Shown here piece by piece: positions 6,301 to 13,003 of a stretch of 19,549 nt of DNA. The notes under the pieces are model-generated. The model did no database searches and was not told the origin of the DNA. It worked only from the letters and a program-made list of their open reading frames with translations. The DNA lies in contig RFJF01000174.1 in assembly GCA_003695455.1 (NCBI GenBank), positions 1 to 19,549 on the forward strand, written 5' to 3'. A program made the position numbers and the translations under genes. Origin of the DNA: Chloroflexota bacterium. Its GTDB lineage: Bacteria; Chloroflexota; Anaerolineae; 4572-78; J111. Every line of letters begins with the position of its first letter. Positions within the stretch are counted from its first letter, which is position 1.

Positions 6301-8115
6301 TTACTGATTCACGTGCCGCACCGCGCTGAGACGCTCGTAATCTTCTGACGGTACAACGCTGGTGGGCTGTTTGCTTTCGGTGGCGGTGGGTGATATTTTC
6401 TGCACAATCCGGTCAATCAGATAGTACACCACCCGGTGCCGGAAACCGGCAATGAAGCCAAGCAGCAGTTGGAAGGCAATCAGTTGCGGCCCGCCAATAA
6501 ATGCTTCGGCGCCATCACTGGCAGCCGATGGATTGAACAGCAAGAATCCGGCGCTGGTAATGAAAAATATCACGGCCCCCAGCACAAAACCCATAACGGG
6601 TTGCACCAGATACTTCATAATATATTGGCGGTCAAATTCGTGTTTGATGGCTACCCGCCACGAGAGGCTGTACAAAATGGCAATGGTGCCGCCAATGCCG
6701 CCCGCCAGCGATGACAACCACGCCGAGCGCAATGCCGCGGCGCCTTCGCTGAGGCCGCTTACATCAGACGGGTCAATGTACAGGATACCGATGACAAACA
6801 GGGCCATCCAAATCATGGCATAGGCAAAGACTACCATGCCCCACGAGTATGACCAGTTGCGCAGGTTTCTTTTGCGCACCAACATGGTGCGTACCACAGA
6901 TACCCGGTACAGGGCGTCATCGTAATCGCTGATATCTTCAATGACAATTTCCTGGGCTTCGCGCAGGGTTTTCAGGGCAAAGGCGGCGTCGTCTTTGTTG
7001 TCGCTCAGTTCGTGGGCCACCTCGTCGTACAGCCCCATAATTTCGTCGTCAAGTTTCTGGCGACGCTCCGGCCCAATATATTTGGCAATTTTTTCTGCGG
7101 TAGCGGCATCACGTTGCAGGCGTTCACGTTTTTCAACCGTCATGGTGTGGTCGCCAAATTTGGTGAGTGCGTCTTGCGGCAAAATATCTTCTGCCGATAC
7201 CGGCAGGGCTTCGGCCGCAATGCCCCCCACCGATTCGATACCCACAATCCGCGGCGGCGACAGGCTGGGCGCTCCGGTGGCTGTGCTGGGCGGCGGCACG
7301 TTAACGGCCGGCGGCGGGCTGTAGGGGGTGGTGTCTACCACGGTGCCGGGCGCCGGCGGCGGGCTGTAGGCACTGGCCGGTACGTCAATCGGTGCGGCTG
7401 TGGCCGGCGGTGGGGCAGATGCCATGCCTGCCAGTTCTTCATCCGGCCCCATAATTCCGGAGAAGTCGTTAGCAGGGTCGGGCGGTGCAGATGGACCAAC
7501 CCCGGCCAGGGTATCGTCGGTTACAATGCCGGTCAGGTCGTCGCTGCCGGAGGCTGCGGAACCATCTTCTACTATTCCAGAAAGGTCATTTTCATTGCCT
7601 GAGTTAGCCAAGGTCTCTTCCTCCACAATTGGTGAATTGTCGTCATCCATAATGCCGGATAAATCATTGGGGTCTGTTCCCGGCGCCATTGAGGGTTCTT
7701 CTGCGGGCAGGGCAAAGGGAGAAGTTGCTGCAGAAACCGGGTCTGCTTCGCCGGTGGTGGGTGAAGCCGCCGCAGGCTCATCATCTGACGATGCCAGAAT
7801 CAGGTCATCGGGGGGGGCGTCAAGCGCAACCGGCAACCCCCATTCGTCAACGGCTCTGTTGCCGTAATCTTCTGTTTCTGCTGCACCGGCCGGAGAAGCA
7901 GTGGCATCTGTTGGGGTGGGTGGTGTTTCTTCAACAATCAACCCTGTCAAATCTTCATCGGGGCTGACAGAATCAAGTGTTGACTCATCTGAGGAATCCG
8001 GTTCTTCTTCCAGCGGGCCGCCAAACAGCAAATCCATCCCTTTCCCTTTTTTTGAGGTTAACCCCAGGGTGTCAGGGCTTCTATCTTTTAAGCTTGCCCG
8101 TTTCCGTTTTGCCAT
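6301..8115 (-). CDS. Four-helix membrane protein with long acidic, motif-repeated cytoplasmic N-terminus
   Basis: A 604-residue protein of no family known to me. It opens with a basic segment (MAKRKRASLK) and no signal peptide. Residues 30-310 are low-complexity, acidic, Ala/Ser/Pro-rich and probably disordered. They hold five copies of a D-[LF]-[ST]-G-[IL]-[MVI] motif (about 54-61, 150-157, 176-183, 192-199, 216-222) and two YSPPPA units (250-255, 265-270). Residues 325-420 look helical and charged. Four hydrophobic segments follow at about 425-447, 462-485, 504-528 and 540-560, with a short C-terminal tail, so both ends are probably cytoplasmic. GGAGG lies 8 bases before the ATG. It is the first gene of a leftward set with the 148- and 117-residue genes. 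The repeats suggest a multivalent docking tail; that role is inferred. Confidence 0.85.
   Translation of the reverse strand: MAKRKRASLKDRSPDTLGLTSKKGKGMDLLFGGPLEEEPDSSDESTLDSVSPDEDLTGLIVEETPPTPTDATASPAGAAETEDYGNRAVDEWGLPVALDAPPDDLILASSDDEPAAASPTTGEADPVSAATSPFALPAEEPSMAPGTDPNDLSGIMDDDNSPIVEEETLANSGNENDLSGIVEDGSAASGSDDLTGIVTDDTLAGVGPSAPPDPANDFSGIMGPDEELAGMASAPPPATAAPIDVPASAYSPPPAPGTVVDTTPYSPPPAVNVPPPSTATGAPSLSPPRIVGIESVGGIAAEALPVSAEDILPQDALTKFGDHTMTVEKRERLQRDAATAEKIAKYIGPERRQKLDDEIMGLYDEVAHELSDNKDDAAFALKTLREAQEIVIEDISDYDDALYRVSVVRTMLVRKRNLRNWSYSWGMVVFAYAMIWMALFVIGILYIDPSDVSGLSEGAAALRSAWLSSLAGGIGGTIAILYSLSWRVAIKHEFDRQYIMKYLVQPVMGFVLGAVIFFITSAGFLLFNPSAASDGAEAFIGGPQLIAFQLLLGFIAGFRHRVVYYLIDRIVQKISPTATESKQPTSVVPSEDYERLSAVRHVNQ
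7450..7956 (-). repeat. Five short peptide-motif repeats within the membrane-protein gene
   Basis: The encoded motifs EDLTGLIV, NDLSGIMD, NDLSGIVE, DDLTGIVT and NDFSGIM share acidic/Asn-D-[LF]-[ST]-G-[IL]-[MVI]. Spacing is irregular (about 16-96 residues), and the residues between are unlike one another, so this is a repeated linear motif in a disordered tail and not a tandem DNA duplication. Confidence 0.8.
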
Positions 8116-8190
8116 AAACCGTACCTCCGCCTCAAAATCACTTCAGTGGTCGTTTGCGGTTTGCTTTTCTGCTGGGGAAATGCCGACGAT

Positions 8191-8212
8191 GTTCAGCCGT
8201 TACCGGCTGAAC
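8191..8212 (-). promoter_or_regulatory. Perfect 9-bp inverted repeat in the leader of the membrane-protein gene
   Basis: GTTCAGCCG and CGGCTGAAC flank a 4-base TTAC spacer. It falls between the proximal promoter candidate and the start codon, about 75 bases before the ATG, so it would form a stable hairpin in the mRNA leader or serve as an operator. There is no T-run after it on the minus strand, so it is not a normal terminator. Confidence 0.55.
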
Positions 8213-8225
8213 CGATGAAAAAACC

Positions 8226-8247
8226 GTAATTATTATACCATAATTAC
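8226..8247. promoter_or_regulatory. Candidate operator: 8-bp perfect inverted repeat around the proximal -10 box
   Basis: GTAATTAT (8226-8233) and ATAATTAC (8240-8247) are exact reverse complements with a 6-base spacer. The TATAAT box (8232-8237, minus strand) lies inside, where a dimeric repressor would block RNA polymerase. The sequence is AT-rich, which raises the chance of coincidence. Confidence 0.4.
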
Positions 8248-8260
8248 GCTTTGACGTCAC
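8232..8260 (-). promoter_or_regulatory. Proximal promoter candidate of the membrane-protein operon
   Basis: On the minus strand GTGACG (8255-8260, four of six to consensus) is 17 bases from a perfect TATAAT (8232-8237), and the TGG just before the -10 makes an extended -10 (TGnTATAAT). It would give a leader of about 110 bases before the ATG at 8115. Confidence 0.55.
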
Positions 8261-8263
8261 CCA

Positions 8264-8436
8264 AAATTATGTAAACCAAAAGCATTTTCATTATATCAAC
8301 AAATTTAATTTGTGACCACCTCAATCTGTAATTTTTGCAGTATCGCAAAATTCGGGGGACCCAACCAACACAACAACCCGCACGCCATAATATGAGGTAA
8401 TTGAATTCAGCAAATTATGTAAACTGCTTCATTATA
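8264..8436 (-). repeat. Duplicated promoter-like module
   Basis: The 13-mer AAATTATGTAAAC occurs at 8264-8276 and 8412-8424. Each copy is followed by TTCATTATA (8287-8295 and 8428-8436), after 10 and 3 bases respectively. On the minus strand each module reads TATAATGAA, then GTTTACATAATTT. In addition ATTATACCATAA is shared by 8232-8243 and 8431-8442. This suggests duplication of a control segment followed by drift. Confidence 0.6.
8290..8318 (-). promoter_or_regulatory. Middle promoter candidate of the membrane-protein operon
   Basis: A perfect TATAAT (8290-8295, minus strand) lies 17 bases from TGGTCA (8313-8318, four of six to consensus). It is part of the repeated TATAATGAA module and has no extended -10. 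Confidence 0.35.
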
Positions 8437-8459
8437 CCATAAACTGAATGCGTTGCCAC
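8431..8459 (-). promoter_or_regulatory. Distal promoter candidate of the membrane-protein operon
   Basis: A perfect TATAAT (8431-8436, minus strand) with TGG before it (extended -10) lies 17 bases from GTGGCA (8454-8459, four of six). It shares TTATGGTATAAT with the proximal site. If used, the leader would exceed 300 bases. Confidence 0.4.
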
Positions 8460-8472
8460 TTTTGTTAAATTT

Positions 8473-8508
8473 TAAAGAAAACAGCCACCCGCAAAAACTG
8501 ATGGCTGT
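8473..8508 (-). terminator. Probable terminator of the signalling operon
   Basis: ACAGCCA and TGGCTGT (8481-8487 with 8502-8508) form a 7-bp stem around a 14-base loop. On the minus strand it is followed by TTTCTTTAAA. It lies about 110 bases after the response-regulator stop codon. The long loop makes it only moderately convincing. Confidence 0.45.
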
Positions 8509-8532
8509 AAATTAAGATTTTAAGCAACAAAC

Positions 8533-8563
8533 CCGGGCAGGGTTAGAATCGGCAGGCGCCCGG
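8533..8563 (-). terminator. Alternative terminator hairpin of the signalling operon
   Basis: CCGGGC and GCCCGG (8533-8538 with 8558-8563) pair across a 19-base loop, and the minus strand continues GTTTGTTGCTTA. It is nearer the stop codon than the previous candidate but has a poorer T-run. The two may act in series. Confidence 0.3.
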
Positions 8564-8618
8564 TATCAGCAATGGGATGGCCAACAAAGCCATCGGGGCA
8601 ACGGTGTGTTGTGATATG

Positions 8619-9002
8619 CTAGCCGCTGTTATCTCCGGCCAGTTGCCGGGCATAAAAATTAATCTCGCGGCGCAAATCAGACACGCCCACCGGCTTTTGC
8701 ATATAACCGTTGCAGCCTGCGGCCAGGCAGCGTTCTTTATCGCCCTTCATGGCGTTGGCTGTGAGCGCAATCACCGGAATGTGAGACAGTTCCGGGTCTT
8801 GTTTGAATTTGATGGTGGTTTCCAAACCATCCATGCCGGGGATGTTCACATCCATTAAAATCAGGTCCGGTTTGCGTTCTGCGGCCAGCAACAAACTGTC
8901 CGGCCCGGTTTCGGCCTCCATCATTTCGTGGCCCATCGATTCAATGACCCGTCGCACAAATAGCTTGTTTTCAAAATTGTCTTCTACATATAAAATCAAC
9001 AT
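8619..9002 (-). CDS. Single-domain response regulator (CheY/DivK-like receiver)
   Basis: A 127-residue protein that is one receiver domain and nothing else. E7 and D8 form the acidic pocket, D51 in LMDVNIPGMDGLE is the phosphoacceptor, T81 (ALTANAM) and K103 (QKP) complete the active site. There is no DNA-binding or enzymatic output, so it must pass its signal by protein contact or a further phosphotransfer, as known for DivK, Spo0F and CheY. AGGAGG lies 9 bases before the ATG. It follows the histidine-kinase gene by 146 bases in the same direction, and that kinase is its obvious phosphodonor. A promoter candidate overlapping the end of the kinase gene suggests it can also be made separately. 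Confidence 0.93.
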   Translation of the reverse strand: MLILYVEDNFENKLFVRRVIESMGHEMMEAETGPDSLLLAAERKPDLILMDVNIPGMDGLETTIKFKQDPELSHIPVIALTANAMKGDKERCLAAGCNGYMQKPVGVSDLRREINFYARQLAGDNSG

Positions 9003-9123
9003 CTACTGCGTCCTCCTGCCGATAAGAGTGGTTTGCAAAGAACACACGGGGATTTTGAGCAATTTGACTGGCGTGTTGCAGCTAATCAAAATAAGTTACT
9101 TGCCAAACCCGATAGGGGTTTAT

Positions 9124-9152
9124 ATTTTAACATTTCTGATTTCAAATATCAA
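9124..9152 (-). promoter_or_regulatory. Candidate internal promoter for the response regulator
   Basis: On the minus strand TTGATA (9147-9152) and TAAAAT (9124-9129) are each one base from consensus with 17-base spacing. The -35 box overlaps the stop codon of the kinase gene. The predicted start near 9117 falls in a small 6-bp hairpin AAACCC/GGGTTT (9105-9110 with 9116-9121), which has no T-run on the minus strand. Confidence 0.45.
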
Positions 9153-11977
9153 TTTGTTGCCGGGCCTGATTTCTGGGTTTCTGCTGCCACAGAAGCGCCG
9201 GCCAGCGGAATGGTAAAGTAGAATTCGGAGCCTTGCCCTATCTGGCTGTTCACGCCGATTTCTCCGCCGTGCATTTCTACCAGCTTTTTGCAGATAGCCA
9301 ACCCCAGCCCGGTGCCGCCGTACTGCCGGGTGGTTGAGCTGTCGGCCTGGCGGAACCGGTCAAAAATGGTTTGTTGTTTGTCCGGCATAATGCCAATGCC
9401 GGTATCTTTCACCGAGATTCGCACAAATTCCGGGTTGTGCTCTGAAATACCGGCCCGAATAGTAATCGTTCCCTCTTTGGTGAATTTTGCGGCGTTGCTG
9501 ACCAGGTTTAACATAATCTGATTAAAGCGCAATTTATCGGCCTGCACTAACGGCAGATTCTGGTCAATCTCCTGCACAATTTTAACGGGCTTGTTTTTAA
9601 AGAGCGAACCGGAGGCCGAAAGGACTTCCTGAGTGACTTGGGCAACATTTACCTCTTCCAGCACCAGTTCCATTCGTTCGGCTTCAATTTTTGAAAGGTC
9701 AAGCACGTCATTGATAAGAGCCAGCAGGTGCTGGCCGCTGTTGTAAATCAGTTGGATATCGTTGAGGGCCAACTCCGGCAACTCTCCGTCAATGCCTTGC
9801 AGGAGCACATCGGCAAAGCCAATAATAGAGTTGAGCGGGGTGCGGAGTTCGTGGCTCATGCTGGTCAGAAATTCTGATTTGAGACGGTCCAATTCCTTGA
9901 GCTGCACAATGGTTTTTTCCTGCTCTTTTGAGAGGCGGGCGTTTTCCAGCGCGCGCGCCACCTGCCCGGCAACCACCTCGATGGCGGCCACTTCTTCTTC
10001 GGCCCACAGCGGCACTTCTTCCCGGCGAACGCCCAGCACGCCAATTACCTGGTCCCGCAAAACCAGCGGCACTGCCAATTCAGATTTGGGGTTGTCGCCG
10101 TTGGTTTTGCCGGATTGTTTGACCAGTTGCTTGCTTTTGGCAGCCTGCTTCATCGGCGAGAGCCACACATCTGATTGCTGGGGCAGGGGGTTAGTATGGC
10201 CGGTTTTGTAACGATACCCGGACGTGGTCAGTGTATCTGTAAATTCTTCCCACCTTTCACGGGTAAGCTGGCGGTTCAGGTGTTCAACTTTTTTGAGCGC
10301 CTCTTTTGTTTCGTCCAGCAGGCGGGCGTTGTCCAGCGCAATGGCGGTCAGGTTGGCAATTGATTGCATCAACCCAATGTCTTCCGGCGTGAAGCGGTTT
10401 TTTCTGGTGGCGTGAATATCAAGCACACCTACCACGTCTTGCCCCCGGCGCAACGGCACCGCCAATTCTGACTGTGTTTGAGGCAAAAGCGGGTTGATTT
10501 GAAAATTACTTTCCTGACGGACATTGTTGCTGAAAAACACCTGATTTGACTGGGCAACCATGCCCGCAATACCCTGCCCCATTTGTAAGCGGTGGTTTCT
10601 GGCAGTCAGAATTTGCCCGGTTTTTCCGGCCGCGGCGGCAATAATCAGGGCATCAGTGGCGTGGTCAATCAGATAAATGTGAGTGTGATAAAAATTGTAT
10701 TCATCCTGAATCCGGCTGACCACCGATTGCAACAGTTCGTTAATATCCAACGTGGCAATGGCCTGCCGGCTGACATCGGCCTCAATTTCCAGCGCCCGGG
10801 TTCTCTCCTGCACCCGGTCTTCCAATGTTTCAATTGATTCTCGCAGCCGTTCCGTCATCCGGTTGAATGAGTGGGTCAGGTCGCCAATTTCATCGGCGCG
10901 ATGGGTTTGGGCCTGCAGGCTTAGGTCACCGGCGGCAATTTGGGTGGCGGTATCGGCCAGCTCTTTGATGGGTCTGGAAATTCTGCGGGTTACATACACC
11001 GCTGCGGCCATAGCCACCAGCACGGCAATGGCCGCAATAGCCAGGTTAGTAACCAAAAACACCCGCACCGACTCAAAGGCTTCTGACTGGTCCTGCTCGG
11101 TGAGCAGCGCAACCTTCAGAGAAGGCAGCCATCTGTAAACGCCTGCCACCGGCTCGCCCCGGAAGTCATTATACAAGCCGCTACCGTTCTGCTGCTGGTT
11201 CAGGGCAATGTTTACACCATCGCTGCGCACAAACGTTTGGCGGGGCAAATATCCGGGGTGGCGAGACTGGGTAATCAACCCGTGATTCAGGCCAACCAGA
11301 TAACTTTCGCCGGTTTTGCCAAAGCGGGAACGGTCCACCGTAATCTCATTAAGCTGGTCCAGATTGGCCCGGCCGGCCAGCACGCCAATTACCTTGCCGT
11401 CAATGCGGTGCACCGGGCGGGCCACAATCACAGATACCTGGTCCAGCGCCGGCGAATAGCGCGGTGTTTGAACAAACGGCGCAATCAGCCCCTCGTGAAA
11501 GAAAGTTTCCTGCTTGAATATTTTTCCTTCCTGCACCGGGTTGGTAGATACAACAACCTGCCCGTCTGTATCCAGCAAAAATATTTCAGAGAAGCGGTCG
11601 GTCAGGTCAATCATTGTGTCAAAGTTGCCGCGCAGTTCCCGGGTTGTTACAAACAGGAAGGCTTGTTTGTCCAGCGCTTGCCGCATCCGGCGCAGGGCGG
11701 TATCTTGCGCAACCAGCACGGCCAGGTCGGTTTCAAGGTTTTCTACCCAGGTGTTAATTTCAGACTCGGTTAAAATTGCAATCGATTCCAGTTGTTCAAA
11801 TACGTTTTCCCGCGCGGCCCGGGTTTCCAGCCACGTTACAATACTGCTTGAAACAACAATTGCCAGCAACACAGTAACACTGAACGCAATGAGCAACTGG
11901 TTTTGAAGGCTGGCCGCCGGGTTAATTTTGCGGAATACGGCCTTTAAGGGATTGAATTTTTGCGTTTGTTGTGCCAT
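9149..11977 (-). CDS. Membrane sensor histidine kinase: Cache-HAMP-GAF-half GAF-HisKA-HATPase
   Basis: A 942-residue inner-membrane sensor. TM1 is about 29-48 and TM2 about 307-330. Between them lies an extracytoplasmic domain of about 255 residues of double-Cache type (EIFLLDTDGQVVVSTNP at 131-147). HAMP is about 331-383, followed by a coiled coil. GAF1 is about 402-553 and contains SELAVPL. A second, half-length GAF covers about 631-682, preceded by a W/Y-rich insert at 567-599. HisKA has the H-box SMSHELRTPLNS with H709. The ATPase has N824/N828 (LNLVSNAAKFT), D858 (KDTGIGI), FDRFRQ at 872-877 and YGGTGLGLAI at 886-895, so it looks active. No receiver is attached; the receiver gene follows. 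AGAGG precedes the ATG. It starts 50 bases after the solute-binding protein gene, which may present ligand to the Cache domain (inference). Confidence 0.94.
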   Translation of the reverse strand: MAQQTQKFNPLKAVFRKINPAASLQNQLLIAFSVTVLLAIVVSSSIVTWLETRAARENVFEQLESIAILTESEINTWVENLETDLAVLVAQDTALRRMRQALDKQAFLFVTTRELRGNFDTMIDLTDRFSEIFLLDTDGQVVVSTNPVQEGKIFKQETFFHEGLIAPFVQTPRYSPALDQVSVIVARPVHRIDGKVIGVLAGRANLDQLNEITVDRSRFGKTGESYLVGLNHGLITQSRHPGYLPRQTFVRSDGVNIALNQQQNGSGLYNDFRGEPVAGVYRWLPSLKVALLTEQDQSEAFESVRVFLVTNLAIAAIAVLVAMAAAVYVTRRISRPIKELADTATQIAAGDLSLQAQTHRADEIGDLTHSFNRMTERLRESIETLEDRVQERTRALEIEADVSRQAIATLDINELLQSVVSRIQDEYNFYHTHIYLIDHATDALIIAAAAGKTGQILTARNHRLQMGQGIAGMVAQSNQVFFSNNVRQESNFQINPLLPQTQSELAVPLRRGQDVVGVLDIHATRKNRFTPEDIGLMQSIANLTAIALDNARLLDETKEALKKVEHLNRQLTRERWEEFTDTLTTSGYRYKTGHTNPLPQQSDVWLSPMKQAAKSKQLVKQSGKTNGDNPKSELAVPLVLRDQVIGVLGVRREEVPLWAEEEVAAIEVVAGQVARALENARLSKEQEKTIVQLKELDRLKSEFLTSMSHELRTPLNSIIGFADVLLQGIDGELPELALNDIQLIYNSGQHLLALINDVLDLSKIEAERMELVLEEVNVAQVTQEVLSASGSLFKNKPVKIVQEIDQNLPLVQADKLRFNQIMLNLVSNAAKFTKEGTITIRAGISEHNPEFVRISVKDTGIGIMPDKQQTIFDRFRQADSSTTRQYGGTGLGLAICKKLVEMHGGEIGVNSQIGQGSEFYFTIPLAGASVAAETQKSGPATN

Positions 11978-12027
11978 GGCGGCCTCTGTTCAAAAACTAT
12001 GGGCGTTAATTAATTTCATATTACAGG

Positions 12028-12987
12028 TTACTGGTTAATGGCTGATAAAAAATCTGCGGTGTATTTTGGGTCATCTTCTTTGGCAACGCTCCCTAATGCC
12101 TGCCGCCAGCGCGCCTCATCAATCCAGCCGATGGGATGTTCGCCGGTGTCAACCAGAGGAATCAACGCATTGATCGCCGTCCGGTGAAAATTCACATCGT
12201 GGTCGGGCTGCCATTTGGCCAGAATCTCGGCGGTTTCATCCGGATTTTCAACCGCGTACAGCCAGCCTTGCTGCGTAGCCCTGAAAAACCGTTCGATGAC
12301 ATCTGGCGATTGGCTGACAAAATCTTTTTTGGCGGTCAATATTCCTTCGTAACTGCCCACGCCGTATTCGTACGGAAAAATCAGGTTCAAATCATAGCCG
12401 GCCAGCCGGGCATCGGTAATTTCATCGTGAACGTAGCCGCTCCACACGTCTACTTCACCATCAAATAACAGTTGCATCTGGTCAAAATTTACGTCAACTT
12501 CTTCAACCGCATCCAACGGTACGCCGGCATTTTTTAGCACGTCGTGAAAAATTTGCCGCCACCCTTCATCTTTAATAGCCAGTCGTTTGCCGGCAAAATC
12601 GGCGGGGCTTTTGATGCCACTTTCTGCCAGCGAGAACAACACCGGCGGCGGCAGTTGAAATACCGCCCCAAATGCGGTGGTTGCATCATCTGCCTCAACA
12701 CCGGTAATGTATTCGTTAAGGGTCAACACGGCAATATCGGCTTTGCCATTCAGCAAAACCTGGTATTCATCAACGCCCAGTCCGCCGGGGTTAATGGTTA
12801 CATTCAGGCCGGCATCTTCATAAAATCCTTTTTCCTGGGCCATGTAAAATCCGGCAAACTCTGCTTCATGGGTCCAGTTGAGTTGCAGAGTCAAGTCAGT
12901 GGCCGGCTGCGCCGAAACGCCGCCACACCCGGCGGTTAGCCCGCTGAATAACAGCAACACAATAAGCATGAAAAATTTTGCGCGCAC
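12028..12987 (-). CDS. NMT1/THI5-type solute-binding lipoprotein, orphan of any transporter
   Basis: A 319-residue protein with the GTG start chosen here. An ATG 20 codons upstream would overlap the previous gene and spoil the signal peptide, while the GTG has GGAGG 6 bases before it. The signal sequence VRAKFFMLIVLLLFSGL is followed by a lipobox-like LTAGCGG, with C21 as the lipidated residue. The mature part is an NMT1/THI5-like (PF09084 type) binding protein: LTLQLNWTHEAEFAGFY, the GFYEDAGLNV segment, the DIAVLTLNEY region and GYVHDEI are typical. Relatives bind thiamine-pyrimidine precursors, nitrate/taurine/sulfonate-like or other small solutes; the ligand cannot be told here. No permease or ATPase gene is in the window. 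It sits between two sensor genes, so a signalling role is more likely than uptake. Confidence 0.9.
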   Translation of the reverse strand: MRAKFFMLIVLLLFSGLTAGCGGVSAQPATDLTLQLNWTHEAEFAGFYMAQEKGFYEDAGLNVTINPGGLGVDEYQVLLNGKADIAVLTLNEYITGVEADDATTAFGAVFQLPPPVLFSLAESGIKSPADFAGKRLAIKDEGWRQIFHDVLKNAGVPLDAVEEVDVNFDQMQLLFDGEVDVWSGYVHDEITDARLAGYDLNLIFPYEYGVGSYEGILTAKKDFVSQSPDVIERFFRATQQGWLYAVENPDETAEILAKWQPDHDVNFHRTAINALIPLVDTGEHPIGWIDEARWRQALGSVAKEDDPKYTADFLSAINQ

Positions 12988-12993
12988 AGTATT

Positions 12994-12998
12994 CCTCC
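12994..12998 (-). promoter_or_regulatory. Ribosome binding site that decides the GTG start of the solute-binding protein
   Basis: GGAGG on the minus strand, 6 bases before GTG (12985-12987). The alternative upstream ATG at 13045-13047 lies inside the previous gene and would put 20 polar residues ahead of the signal peptide. Confidence 0.8.
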
Positions 12999-13003
12999 AT
13001 CGG

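Larger units (their letters stand above)
8116..8618. other. 503-base non-coding interval between two leftward transcription units
   Basis: AT-rich, with no supportable gene on either strand. Reading leftward it first contains hairpins able to terminate the response-regulator transcript (8533-8563 and 8473-8508), then three minus-strand promoter-like sites (8431-8459, 8290-8318, 8232-8260) and the leader of the membrane-protein gene with a hairpin at 8191-8212. A further 6-bp stem GATGGC/GCCATC (8576-8594) lacks a T-run. Confidence 0.7.

Noticed and set aside
6751..6765. Possible sixth copy of the D-x-S-G motif (DVSGL) in the membrane protein
   Set aside because: It lies in the loop between the first two membrane helices, on the other side of the membrane from the tail, and fits the motif poorly.
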